Origin: Terebella lapidaria
Lineage: Eukaryota > Annelida > Polychaeta > Terebellida > Terebellidae
Direction: 5' to 3'
NCBI GenBank assembly: GCA_949152475.1
Contig: OX424559.1
Span: 31,911,119 to 31,975,118, forward strand
DNA length: 64,000 bases
Shown here in pieces: positions 25,833-37,080 of this stretch. The first letter of the stretch is position 1. Every line of letters starts with the position of its first letter. The notes under the pieces were generated by a model, which had not been told where the DNA came from, did not search any database, and saw nothing but the letters and a program-made list of their open reading frames with translations. A program made the translations under genes and the position numbers.

Positions 25833-28800
25833 CTGAAATAAAACCAAGATAAATTGTATTGCACAAAATATTGGTGTGATCACATACCACATATATATCC
25901 ATATATTCATGTATCAAACTCAAGTGTTTATTGAAAAGTGTGTAGTTTATCATTTATAGCAATGTCTATTTTGATATTTTGTTCTACTACAGCATTGCAT
26001 GAAAAAAGGTTTTAATCCGAATATGACAACAAAATACACATAAACAGCTACTCAACACAACTATGTTAAGGCTACTGCGACTTAGCAAACTCCTCACCAG
26101 AAAACCCCTACAATGTAAAATAAACTATTTTTGTACAGTATGTGTCGTGGCGTCCATGTGAAACAAACAGATGATCCACTGCATCGGTCGGTGAAAACAA
26201 CTTTAGCAGTCAACAGATGTCCTTTACATCTTTACAGTTTTGAAGCCATCTGTCAACAAATACATAGATAAGGCAATATGCTACCCATTCCTGGCTGTAA
26301 TTTTAGCGAGAAAAATTAGATCGTTAATTCGCCCTATATCTAATGAGAATATGTTCCCTCTCTGTCTACCTAGTGGTTTGAAATTATTATTACTTTGTTA
26401 TTCGATGATTTCAATCGGTGAACATATTTAAATTTACGAAGTTATTTTTCATTACATCGAGATATGTTTTTCTCCTAAGCAGGTGGTGAAACCAGCGTCG
26501 AAGATACCGTTGCGTTGATTGATTGCAGATATTAGGAAATTACGTCTGATAAAATGAGAACTTATGCTTAGTATGCATAGGCCTCATTAGCTCGTCAATA
26601 ATTTGAGGATTCACCCCCATCGTTTCACTTTGTTCGAAACCACCGTACTGTACTTGCCATCATGGTGTCACATACGCACCTCCGTACAATATACGGACTA
26701 AAAGCTATAATACAATAGTGTATTCCTCATATGTGAGAAAGTCAGTGCTTGCACCTTGACACAAATCAATGATTTTTGGCATCTGGACGAATGTGTACTC
26801 TGAGGCCAATTTTTCAGGGACATTCCTTACGTCATACGCGAAAGCACAAAAATTATTTCTTGGTTCTCAGCAACGTTAATAAATACATGTACATGTAAGA
26901 ATGAACATACCTTTGTACGTGCATGCCTTTACACATGTTCGTCAATATATTATACGTCTATGTACCGTATAACCTTTGTCACAGACAATTATATATATAT
27001 AAAAAAATATATTGGCAGCTATACACATCATATACCAAAGCTGGACTCTTCTTATTTACCTATAGAATGGTTGAAACAACCGGAAATAGTCGTTGAAATT
27101 TTTATAATTACAACTATAGCATTTGGCGTTGAAGGCGTGATATATGTAATCCCAGATGCTATAGTACTTCAACATGAAGTATTGGATAGATAAGTTTGTT
27201 ATTTTCTTATACATGCATATTGTATACAAGTAGCTTATACATGTATGAAAAATATAATGTCATATACGTTCAGTGCTAATAATAATGTGTGAATCTGTAA
27301 TATCAATAGGTCGAATTACTTTCCTTTATTTAAACCTTCAAGCTATGGTGGTCTATTCATTCCGATCGAGGGGATATTCATACAAATAAAATTTCAATAG
27401 ATGTGGCCCACCTATTGAGAAATAAATGTCCATACTCTCTATCGCTTACGGCGTATCGCACTTTCAAAATACATGGATAATTAAACGGCCTATAAGCAGC
27501 CGTTGATTTTATTTCGAAAGAATTGAATACCGTTTCCTTCTGGAACAATTTCAAATATACACAGAAGAACATCGAATACACATATTATCATTTGAATAAT
27601 AAATGCTCAAGTATTCGAACAGCCTTGAAATTTACAGGTGTTCTATCAACGCTTTCAAGTTTCAAGTAATTTAAACGACATATTCCTTGTGTGTGGTTTC
27701 ATCCACTATATACTATGTGTACATGAGGTGACCAAGTGCGTTATATAATGTATATATGATAGATACCCAATACTGCACAATGATACCATGAACATTGATG
27801 AATGCTTTTTTGTTGTTGTAAATTTACTCGATTCATATTATTACACAAACTAAACTTTACATGCGATTTAATTCAATCGTTTTTGTTTTCGAACGCCTGG
27901 GAAATGCATAAATCCAGCGTTCATATTTGAAGCGAACTCAATTATACATTTGCAGTTAGCCCTGTTTGTAAACATGTGTGTGAGTACGAAGTTTAATACT
28001 TGTATTTGTATTTCTACGTGTGCGTGTAAACAAGATAATGTAAACCGTTGGACATATCGTCTTAGGTGAATATCCAATGGCAACTTTTTATTCTTTGTTC
28101 AAAAATAAGATATAGATACAGTGCTATATTTTGAAATGGAATTAATTCCAAAAAAGGATAGTCTTACCCTGGTACCATGAAAAATTTCCTGCTGCATGGA
28201 AAGGTATTTGCGACTCGGTTATCCGCCGATCGCTGGCAATAATACTAACTTTTGAACCGAGTCACACGGAATCCCAACAGGCCTGGTGAATTGAATAACG
28301 GTGTATCAACTATCGTACTATGGCCCATATGATAAGGGCAATACCTAAACTCAAGCTCTCTTACGTAATAGATTCTATGCTCTACAGGGGGGGGGGGGGG
28401 TTCAATGTTTTGTTTGCGTGTCGTTCACCGCTGGAATAACACAGAGATCGTACAGTATAGATAGCACAGGTAACAGAGCAAAATAAACTGGGCAAAAAAT
28501 GTAAAGATACACAAAGAACAACGCGGTTCAACGCTCGCTTTGCAAAAAAGAAAGTGTATTATTGACAAGAGTGATTCAACTTCACAAATATATGAGGTAA
28601 TGCATGTGTGCTGTACACCTCATCATATTCGGAGTATACATTTTGCTGAGGAAAACGTGGATTGTGTTTTCATTTGAAAAGTGATATGTGAAATTGAATC
28701 AAAGGTATCTATGTGTTTATTTAATAAAATATTTTTTTGTATTGGTGTATCTACTAGTATTCTATTCGACGGGTACAGGAACTACCAGTACAAATTGGCC

Positions 28801-30551
28801 TGAATGAATATTGATTGAGGTTACATCCGTACGGGCAATATATAGATCTACCCTGAACATATATAGATGTACTCGAAATCAACTACCCAGTGAAGTTTTT
28901 CAACGAAATGTGAACGCGAGTTAATTTTCGATTGCCTATCGGTGCTTGCACAGCTCTCAAGTTTTCTAAGTGAAAGTTTTTTTTTTCATTTGAATCAATG
29001 GAGCATACGTTGCATGAATTGTAAATGTATTATTAAACCTATCCCGGCAAATTGACTCCTAAATTATTCGCAATGTCTGCATGGTGGTTTCAAAGTTCAG
29101 CTTTAACATAGCCGAGGTATCAGCGATACTCGACATATTTTCACCCGACGTAAAATTTGTGTAGATGTGTGTGCGTATGTTCGATATCGTGGTAATGAAT
29201 GCATATGAACACCTATATATAGCTTCGTATATATCATCAATATTTCAATATGTGCATTCAATTCCGGATTTATCTATAACATATGCCTACGTTCAAACAA
29301 ATTATATGGATTCATGAAACAGGCTCATTTCACATGTAATTACATGATGTATATATGCATGACTATATTACTTTTACTATCTGCTGCCTGTATACATGTA
29401 TGCTTACATACATGTACAGTGCATGCGTGCGTAAGTTATTCGCGTGTGATTTAATTTCGCAATCGATGACAGGTTTATATGCACAGCTTTGCCACATGCA
29501 TACAATGTCTGTAGTTCATCTGTTATAACATTGAATTGATGATATACATGCACATCTCTGTGGAATAATTAATTAATTTATCGGCCGCATATTATCCACT
29601 TCTAGAACATAGCTAGTAATATTTGGACGTGCAGGCCTACGTACATTTATTGCCTATCCAGTGAGGCAATATTGCGATCTATCACTTGCCTAATTGTTAT
29701 CAACGTAATCTTCAAGATGCCATATATCTAGATCTATCTATGGATTGCTTGTTTGAATTTGTAGGCAAAGGATGCTCAATATTCAGCGATTTAGCCTGAT
29801 GCTGGATTCTGAGATCAGATGATTGACATAGTTTTTTTTATCACCGAGAAATAACTATTTAGTTGGAATCGTTATCTAGTCGAAATGTACAGGGAAAGTT
29901 CGAAACTGGGAACAAGGACACATCCAGGACACGTGCCGTGTTCATTATGGATTATGACGGGTGGGGTGGGGCTTGAATTTATGGGATGTGGGGGGGGGGG
30001 GGGTATGGGGTAGAAATGATGCGGGATATTGTGAAAACATACATGCCTAGTCAACGACTTCACTCCATGTTGTGATTGGATCATTTCATGTACATACAAA
30101 GTACAACGTTATATGACTTCTTCTATATCTAACCACAAACAGCCAGATACTCGAAGCTTCATATAACCGATCACTGCATGTTTAAGTCCATGTTGTGAAT
30201 GTTACTCCCCACAGTACCAATGCACAGGCACATCATGGTACTATATAATACTCTGAACCGGTCGGGTTACAGTTCAAGCCAAGAAAAACATCACAGTTAT
30301 TAGAATAATATCCCACAGCTTAGCCTTGGCCTGGATTCTTACCGTCGAAGTCCTAGCCTATTGTTTTATTCATAACGCTGCCCTAGATCTAGTAGCCTGT
30401 TAGAATATGACAATGTTCACAATGTAACGATTCATATAAATTTATAGCCTGCTCGACCTACAGGCCTGCTGACATGCTACGAAACCATGGATGCCAAGGA
30501 TATACCTATTACAAACTGTATGGCTGAAGGTCACCGCGCTATAAATCTTAC
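25833..30551. other. Probable first intron of gene A; no other gene seen
   Basis: AT-rich, with homopolymer runs (G12 near 28390 and 29990) and TATA-type microsatellites. Frames up to 77 aa lack motifs. If the CpG-rich block is the first exon, this whole stretch is intron. Confidence 0.35.
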
Positions 30552-31060
30552 CGGGTTATCGGCTATTCTCGGCGTGCCAATGTCCTATCCCGACCATGTA
30601 TTTATCCCCTGTTGCACCGAGATGCAGATCGCTCCATACAATCGCCGGCTTTTCCACATCTGCATAAAATTGTCGAGCTCATCCGCTCACAGAGAAACAA
30701 AAGAATCATTTTCCAACTGTCACCGTGACAAAATAGTCCGCGCGCAAATCAGTCGCTTTCCCACAGACACTGTCTAAAGACAAAAGCGATGGACAAGGCA
30801 AAGGCAAGGTGTCCAGCATTACTACATGAACGAACCGTGTGAATGATGGGCCAAGGTCCCAGTGTCTGCACCCGCACCGAATCAGCTGACTGCCCCGTGC
30901 TATGGGCGTGCTACGGGGCTGCGTTTGTGTATGCCGCACTGCCGCTGTGATAAAGACTGGAGTGAGAGAGAGATCGAGAGATGGGTGGGTCGTGTGAAAG
31001 GACGAGTGTCGGCGCGGCCCGCCGCAGTACAGCGCTACGGTGGCGCGTGAGCGTAACTGA
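30552..31060 (-). promoter_or_regulatory. CpG-rich block; possible promoter and noncoding first exon of gene A
   Basis: This is the most GC- and CpG-rich stretch between the two genes, in otherwise AT-rich DNA. Gene A's first coding exon is preceded by a splice acceptor at 25833, so a 5' UTR exon must lie upstream. On the minus strand this block ends at a strong donor (CCCG/GTAAGATTT, junction 30552/30551). The exon and promoter roles are inferred. A 96-aa plus-strand frame inside it resembles no family I know. Confidence 0.35.
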
Positions 31061-31866
31061 CGATCGATATTTTTGAAAGAACAATAATGGATGCTATAGG
31101 CTACTCTCGTTTACACTGTTTTTTTGTTCCTATTTCTGCGGTGCTAAATCGTATCGAGTTATAACTTGGCACAGCTCACCTTAGGACCAAACGGCAATTT
31201 TCTTTCAGATTTCTAACCATGAAACTGATAGAGTTAGTAATCTACTGCAATGATAAATTCCTCCTGAAAACTTTTCGTCTGCATGTCAACAGACATTGTT
31301 TATTTTGAGCGCGTGACAGAAGAGTCTATTCAGATGATTTACGCAGCGAGCGCGGGTTAGGAATGGGACCGTCCCAGCATGTAATTGGTACATAATATAT
31401 AGGCCTACTGAGGCGCACGCCTCCATAGTACCTAACTTGAACTTGTCCAATTGAATTACGTAATGAACAAGGCAATATGGCAGCGCCCTACAGCAGTGAA
31501 AATCCTCGCTTAAATCGAAATTTTGTGTTTTGAAAGAAACATGTAGCGTTTCGGAAGCCAGGTTTGTGAAAATCTATTGCCGTTTGCATCATAGACAGGT
31601 AATATTCAGTTAAATAGTTCTCTTGAAGTAAGTTGACTGAAACAAAGGAGAAAAACGTGTAAACGAGTTAGAAAAATCAGAGTATATGGATTATTTTGCG
31701 CTATCAAGTCATTTTACAGAAACTGTCTCGGAAAAATGGGGTCGGTCGGCCGAAAAAAATAAAATTAAATAATGATTTAAATATGAAAGTCAAACTGAAT
31801 TTTATGCCATCATATTTTGTGTGATAGAACACCCTAAATGTAATGTACTGGCATTTACAGAACTGA
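31061..31866. other. Intergenic, no gene
   Basis: Separates the CpG-rich block from the TRIM-like element; nothing recognised. Confidence 0.4.
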
Positions 31867-32326
31867 TGTAGGGTTCGGCGACCCCACGATAAAGAGGTAT
31901 ACCCCATTACTGGAGTGTCGCCGAATGTCTTATAAACCTGTCCACACGTTCACGCTATAACCGTGGTGTCACTACTAGGTAGCCACCACGTCATAACGCT
32001 ACAGTGCTTTCCCCTTTCGGAGAGACCTCGTCCCTGAGGTCAGCTATATCCCACTGCCCAGTCACATCACAGCACTGAAGATCAAGGGCGCCGCAGCTAC
32101 CCGATTATGTACACATACTTGGCTGCGATGTGAATCTCAGTGAGGAACGACGCCGAGAGAACCCAGTGGTTCGAAAGGTACGGCACCAATGTAGGGTTCG
32201 GCGACCCCACGATAAAGAGGTATACCCCATTACTGGAGTGTCGCCGAATGTCTTATGAACCTGTCCACACGTTCACGTTATAACCGTGGTGTCCCTACTA
32301 GGTAGCCACCACGTCATAACGCTACA
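31867..32326. mobile_element. TRIM-like miniature LTR element, 460 bp
   Basis: Direct repeats of 137 bp each (31867-32003 and 32190-32326) start TGTAGGG and end GCTACA, flanked by a 4-bp CTGA duplication. The 186-bp interior is noncoding. The repeats differ at about 2% of sites, so the insertion is fairly recent. Within each repeat TTCGGCGAC and GTCGCCGAA form a 9-bp perfect inverted pair. No clear primer-binding site was recognised. Confidence 0.8.
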
Positions 32327-34473
32327 CTGACTATATTCTCGAGTGGTTGCTATGGGATATCTCAAGTATAGTTACCTTGGCAACAACTTTTGTTGAAGGA
32401 ACCCTGCTTATATAGCATACCAAATAAAACGCAGATTTTCATGATACGGTTCGAAATTTATTAGCTTAATTACTTTGTTTTCCCCGTGTGGCATCATGAA
32501 TACTCATAACAATGGTTAAGTAGGTGAGCAAAAATCAGCAAAAATTTCTCTAAAAAAACTGTCACATCTTCATAATTAATTGAACTATTGACATCCTGTA
32601 AAAACTACTAGAGTATAATATACTGTAAATTGTAGCAATTAAATAATTACAGAAATATTTGTAACGTATATATTTGTCATTATACCGTGACTCATGTAAG
32701 AACGAGAATAATTGAGCAAAATGCAAAAAAAAACCACACACACACAAATATTTCTGCTGCAGAACATTGCATTTTTCTACGTGGGTTTCATATTGACTGG
32801 CACTATAAATTCAATAAAACACATTGAGCCTAAAACAAAACGATTCATGTCTAAAACATCTTCCCAATTTGCAAATCATGGCCACCAGCGATAAGATGTA
32901 TCCATTAACAAACAAAATTACATTCGCCCTCTGATGGACAGAATATGTATGTGGTAAAAACTGAGGACTGTGCTTATATGTTTATAATTGTGTATACTTG
33001 GATTCCTATCTGTCAACGGTTATTGTAAAGAAAAAAAAATCCCCTCCCGTCCCAAATTCTTCTTGTTTTATCACAGATGTTTTGCCCTCGCGAATTGAGA
33101 TATTTCGCTACTGAACAGAACAATTCCTTGACATACAATATCCGCGGATCATATTGATAAAATAAAGTAAATTCGCGGATTGGAATAAAGTTTTCGCAAC
33201 TAATGTAAGACAGGTTTTATGTTTTTCATTGAAAAAATTCAGCCTTAATTTCTTTTACTCGTTTCGTTTAAGATGATTTGTGCAATTAAATTAGCAAAAA
33301 AAAATTGTTTCACAAATAAAATTATTCATTCGGCTATGAAAATGGTTTAATGAATTTAATCCGAACCTAATTGTTGCAGCAACTTTATAGCAAATTTTAT
33401 TCGTGACGGCAATAATTTAGGTTGTGAATTCAATATATCTGGATTAAAATAGTGAACGGCATGAAGTTTCACCGAATCATACAGAAAAAAACCCTTAGCA
33501 AATAGAAGCCACCGTGGATGCAAAACTAGAAATATATCTTGCAAAGGCTCGCGGCACATTGGCTCATTAAGTATTGTACGTCATAACGGCACCAACAGAG
33601 CCGGGTTATCAATGTAAAAAAATGTTAGGTTAGCAACCTTACTATGGCATTAGAAATTAAAATTCGACTTGACTTCATTTAACGAGTAAACCCCACTAGT
33701 AATAATTTGTGTGGCCATGCCAATTCTTTTGATATTCCGCTTAGTCGATCATCGTTTTACAGAAAAATAGATCATTGTTCGGTTAAAGTTGTACTGAATT
33801 CAGAATTCTGACCATTTGAAACAGAATGAAGTTATAACGTAGGTTTGTACGCAGTGCATTTCTGGGATTCCGATTCTCAGTAGATTGTAATGTATTCAAA
33901 GTTGTACACGAACGATTTTGTGTGTGAACTCGACTGACACTATGAATATAAACATTTTACCCCATAAGTCGTGTCACTGTTAATGTCAACAAATTTTCCG
34001 TAGACAAAAAATAATTCCAATATTTGACTGTATACGTTGAAACCAGATTGTATACATTTGTAAAACATGTTTTTTACGTAATGATATTTCCAGTTTATGA
34101 GCAACTCGTTAACTCGTTGTAAGCAACTAACCTTATAAAGTGCGACACGCATTAACAATTTGACAAATGGAGAAAAAATTCCGTAGTCCATTACGCAATG
34201 GTCCTTGATAATTAAATAAGTGTATATAATTAGGACCGTATTCGACCGTAAATTAATCATTTGTTAAATGTTATTCTAACATGGTGACCTCAGAGGGCTC
34301 TTAGCATTTCAGTCATTTCAAAAGGTGTTATATCAGTTGATATACGGCCCTAGGGCCTATATCAGATTTACGTTTCCAAGAGCAACGTTGTACAAAAACG
34401 TCACGACTGCAACAAACATGTGTAGCCATGGTAACGTTTATTTCCTAACAATCATTTACCATGTTAGAATAGA
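32327..34473. other. Intergenic, no gene
   Basis: Contains 'cgcgaa/ttcgcg' words at 33088-33200 that may be a decayed CTGTAAA-type repeat. The 106-aa minus frame at 33940-34260 has no motif. Confidence 0.35.
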
Positions 34474-34620
34474 AATAATGTATAGATTTGTCGTAATTGT
34501 CTGCAAAATAAACTTCTCGGGACAGATGATATAGCCCTCGACGCCTTCGGCGTCTCGGGACCTTATCACCTTGCCCTCGAAGTTTATTATGCGACAATTA
34601 CTCCAAATCTATACATTATT
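34474..34620. mobile_element. Foldback element, 147 bp
   Basis: A single long inverted repeat: the arms start AATAATGTATAGATTTG and the centre is GACGCC-TTC-GGCGTC. Imperfect pairing runs most of the length. Noncoding, with no clear target duplication. Confidence 0.75.
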
Positions 34621-36496
34621 CCTTAAACAAAATACTCGATAGAGTGATTTAAACCTTTTCTCTCTCGTAAGTTTAGTGTACATGTATCACCTCCGAGATG
34701 TTTACATACATGACTCTCATTCCATCATGTAAAAACCTTAACATTACTCTGCAAATTTATTTTCCGCCGATCCCTTGTCTGTACCCTCACATCTCATTGC
34801 GCTCGAAACATCGTTGCCAATGATTTGACACAATACAATGCCATATAAAATTCACTACATGTAGTCAACACGCTCAACTCCGGAATTTTTCGCGAATTAT
34901 ACCATTTGCTGCGTTAACTGACCAGCGAATTAGGTATGAGATTCTCAATTAAATTACGGCTATGCAAAAGTTTGCAGAAGGTTATGCAAAGGACAATTGC
35001 TCAAAGGTCCAGCTTTGCATAAATTACTGATAGCAAAGTGAGACTTACTGCGCATTCAGACAACGAATTTAGTTTCTTGAAAAAGGATATCTGAAGTGCG
35101 GTTTTGAATTCAGTCTACCTTTTGCCCAAGCGCATAGCGAAGCGCAGATCATACAACCCACTAAGTTATGTATTGTCGGTCACGTTATGATACACATGAT
35201 CAATTCGTTCGGGAACAATATGAACAGAAGCGGCGAATGATACTGGTACATTTTCAGTGACATTGTATTCGTTCAATGGGGTACATTATCGAAAGGTACA
35301 AATTGTTTGTGTCATCCTGTAAATAGACCCACGTCGCCATATAAAGGCATTCCAATTTTCACAGTTTAATCATGCATGACTAAAATTAAACGATATTCAT
35401 AGGACATGGTCGGTGCTGACCATGCTGACCAGTGAGGCGACCAAAATTTTTCAACAATACTGACTTTGTTATGCATGGAAGTTTTTCCCAGAAGAGGGCA
35501 TTAAATGCAACGTGGGTCTTTACTGAAAGACTTCAAGGAATTTGCAATTGGCGTAGGTACCCCATTGTCAGATCATTTTCTATATAACATTAATGCAATG
35601 CCAATAGAGTGTGGTTTCGGACATCAATGATCGGTTAGGTTATGTTTTAACCACAGAACTGTTTACTTTGATGTTGGATTCTCCACTCGCATCATCGAAA
35701 TCTTGTAATAAAAAACAAATAATAGGTTGATATTGACATGATTCGTGCTTTTTACGCTCGGCTGTTCAGTTTCGCCATTTCGTCGTGAATAAGCTTTTCT
35801 GTAGATATTTTGAAGAAGAAAAAAATAAACGAATAAACAAGATTAACGTGTACGTAATAGCGACCTAGATGTATCTCTCAAAACAACTTTGTTCGGTACA
35901 TTTTATGTTTTTGTTTGATGTGAAACGGGCATTAGAAACTTGGACGATCCAATCCAAAAATACAGTGAAACTTGCCTAATCAGGTCACCCAAGTGTCTGG
36001 CTGAATCTGTATTCGCGGTGCCCCACATTTTAATATTGACGATAGTGTTACTTTGCGACAAGTCCACAGTAAAGCTTGTTTTGATATAAACTCATGTTAG
36101 TTACCCATTGTCATCAAGACCATGGGGGCGATGAACTATCGCATACGTTCCTCATTGTTTTTGTACATGACGAAGTACACATTCACCTTATCTCAGACAC
36201 TTTGTCTCCAGTCACGAGTGCTGATAGAGAGACTTCGCGAAACCCTGCAACATCGTCGCTATCTGTTACGCCTCGTCAAGTTTTGTGAAGTAATTTTACA
36301 TGATAACCATGCAGACAGGGAAACCCTGGATCATATCTGTGATAATGACATGCAAATCACCACGTAAACTCGTTTACTGGAGGTGTTTTTGTAACATATT
36401 TTTACTGAGTTTATGAAGATATATTTCGTCCATTGTTCAGCAACTCAGATTTTTTTACGACATCGACCGTGGAAACAATGGATAATAAACAATCTC
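34621..36496. other. Intergenic, no gene
   Basis: No motif-bearing frame or repeat family recognised. Confidence 0.4.
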
Positions 36497-36502
36497 TTTA
36501 TT
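36497..36502 (-). terminator. Candidate polyadenylation signal of gene B
   Basis: AATAAA on the minus strand about 570 bases after the gene B stop codon. I saw no nearer canonical hexamer. If used, the 3' UTR would contain the whole CRE/E-box array. Confidence 0.35.
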
Positions 36503-36825
36503 TCCTAATTATATGTAAACACACTGCAGTAGACAATGCAAATAACAACAAAACTGTTAACGCATCACGACTACTTGCTTACAATATAATTATATTTATA
36601 TCATGAGTAATGATAGGCTATTCATTGATAGTTAGTTAATCACAAATCGCTTGATTCAGTTATGAAGTATTTGCATTACATAATCAACTCTTTCTACACA
36701 TATCTTACAATACGCTTGTACACACACCAGGTATAGATGTAGATATATATTTATAGATCACAGTCAATGTAGCCGGAAATGTCCATCACACCGCCATCTT
36801 TGTTTTGCCAAGTTGGCTATTCAAA

Positions 36826-37080
36826 ATCACGTGATTACGACGTCATACCAAGGTCTCGTGATTATGACGTCATACCACGTGGTTGCGATGTCATTTCAAG
36901 AACTCGAATCACATAGCTATGACATCATACCAAGACTATAACGTCATGACAAATCAAGTTGCTATGACGTCATGTCCAGAACTTTAATCACGAGATCATG
37001 ACGTCATGTTAAGAGCTCAAATCACGTGACTATAACGTCACGCTAAAAGCTCAAAGCACGTGGTTTTGGCATCACGCCAA
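36826..37080 (-). repeat. Degenerate tandem array of CRE-like (TGACGTCA) and E-box (CACGTG) motifs
   Basis: About nine diverged units of roughly 25-35 bp. Each has TGACGTCA or a one-base variant, and most also have a CACGTG-like hexamer. Read on the minus strand, the array begins at the stop codon of gene B: the TGA is the start of a TGATG variant of the motif. It continues about 250 bp into the presumed 3' UTR. A regulatory role is inference; the motifs are directly visible. Confidence 0.8.

Noticed and set aside
25359-25910. Upstream in-frame Met extending gene A exon 1 by 31 residues
   Set aside because: The extension crosses a good splice acceptor at 25833, so it is intron sequence.
31867-32326. 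Hammerhead-type ribozyme in the direct repeats (retrozyme idea)
   Set aside because: The CTGATGA and GAAA core motifs are absent in the proper order; only plain stems are present.
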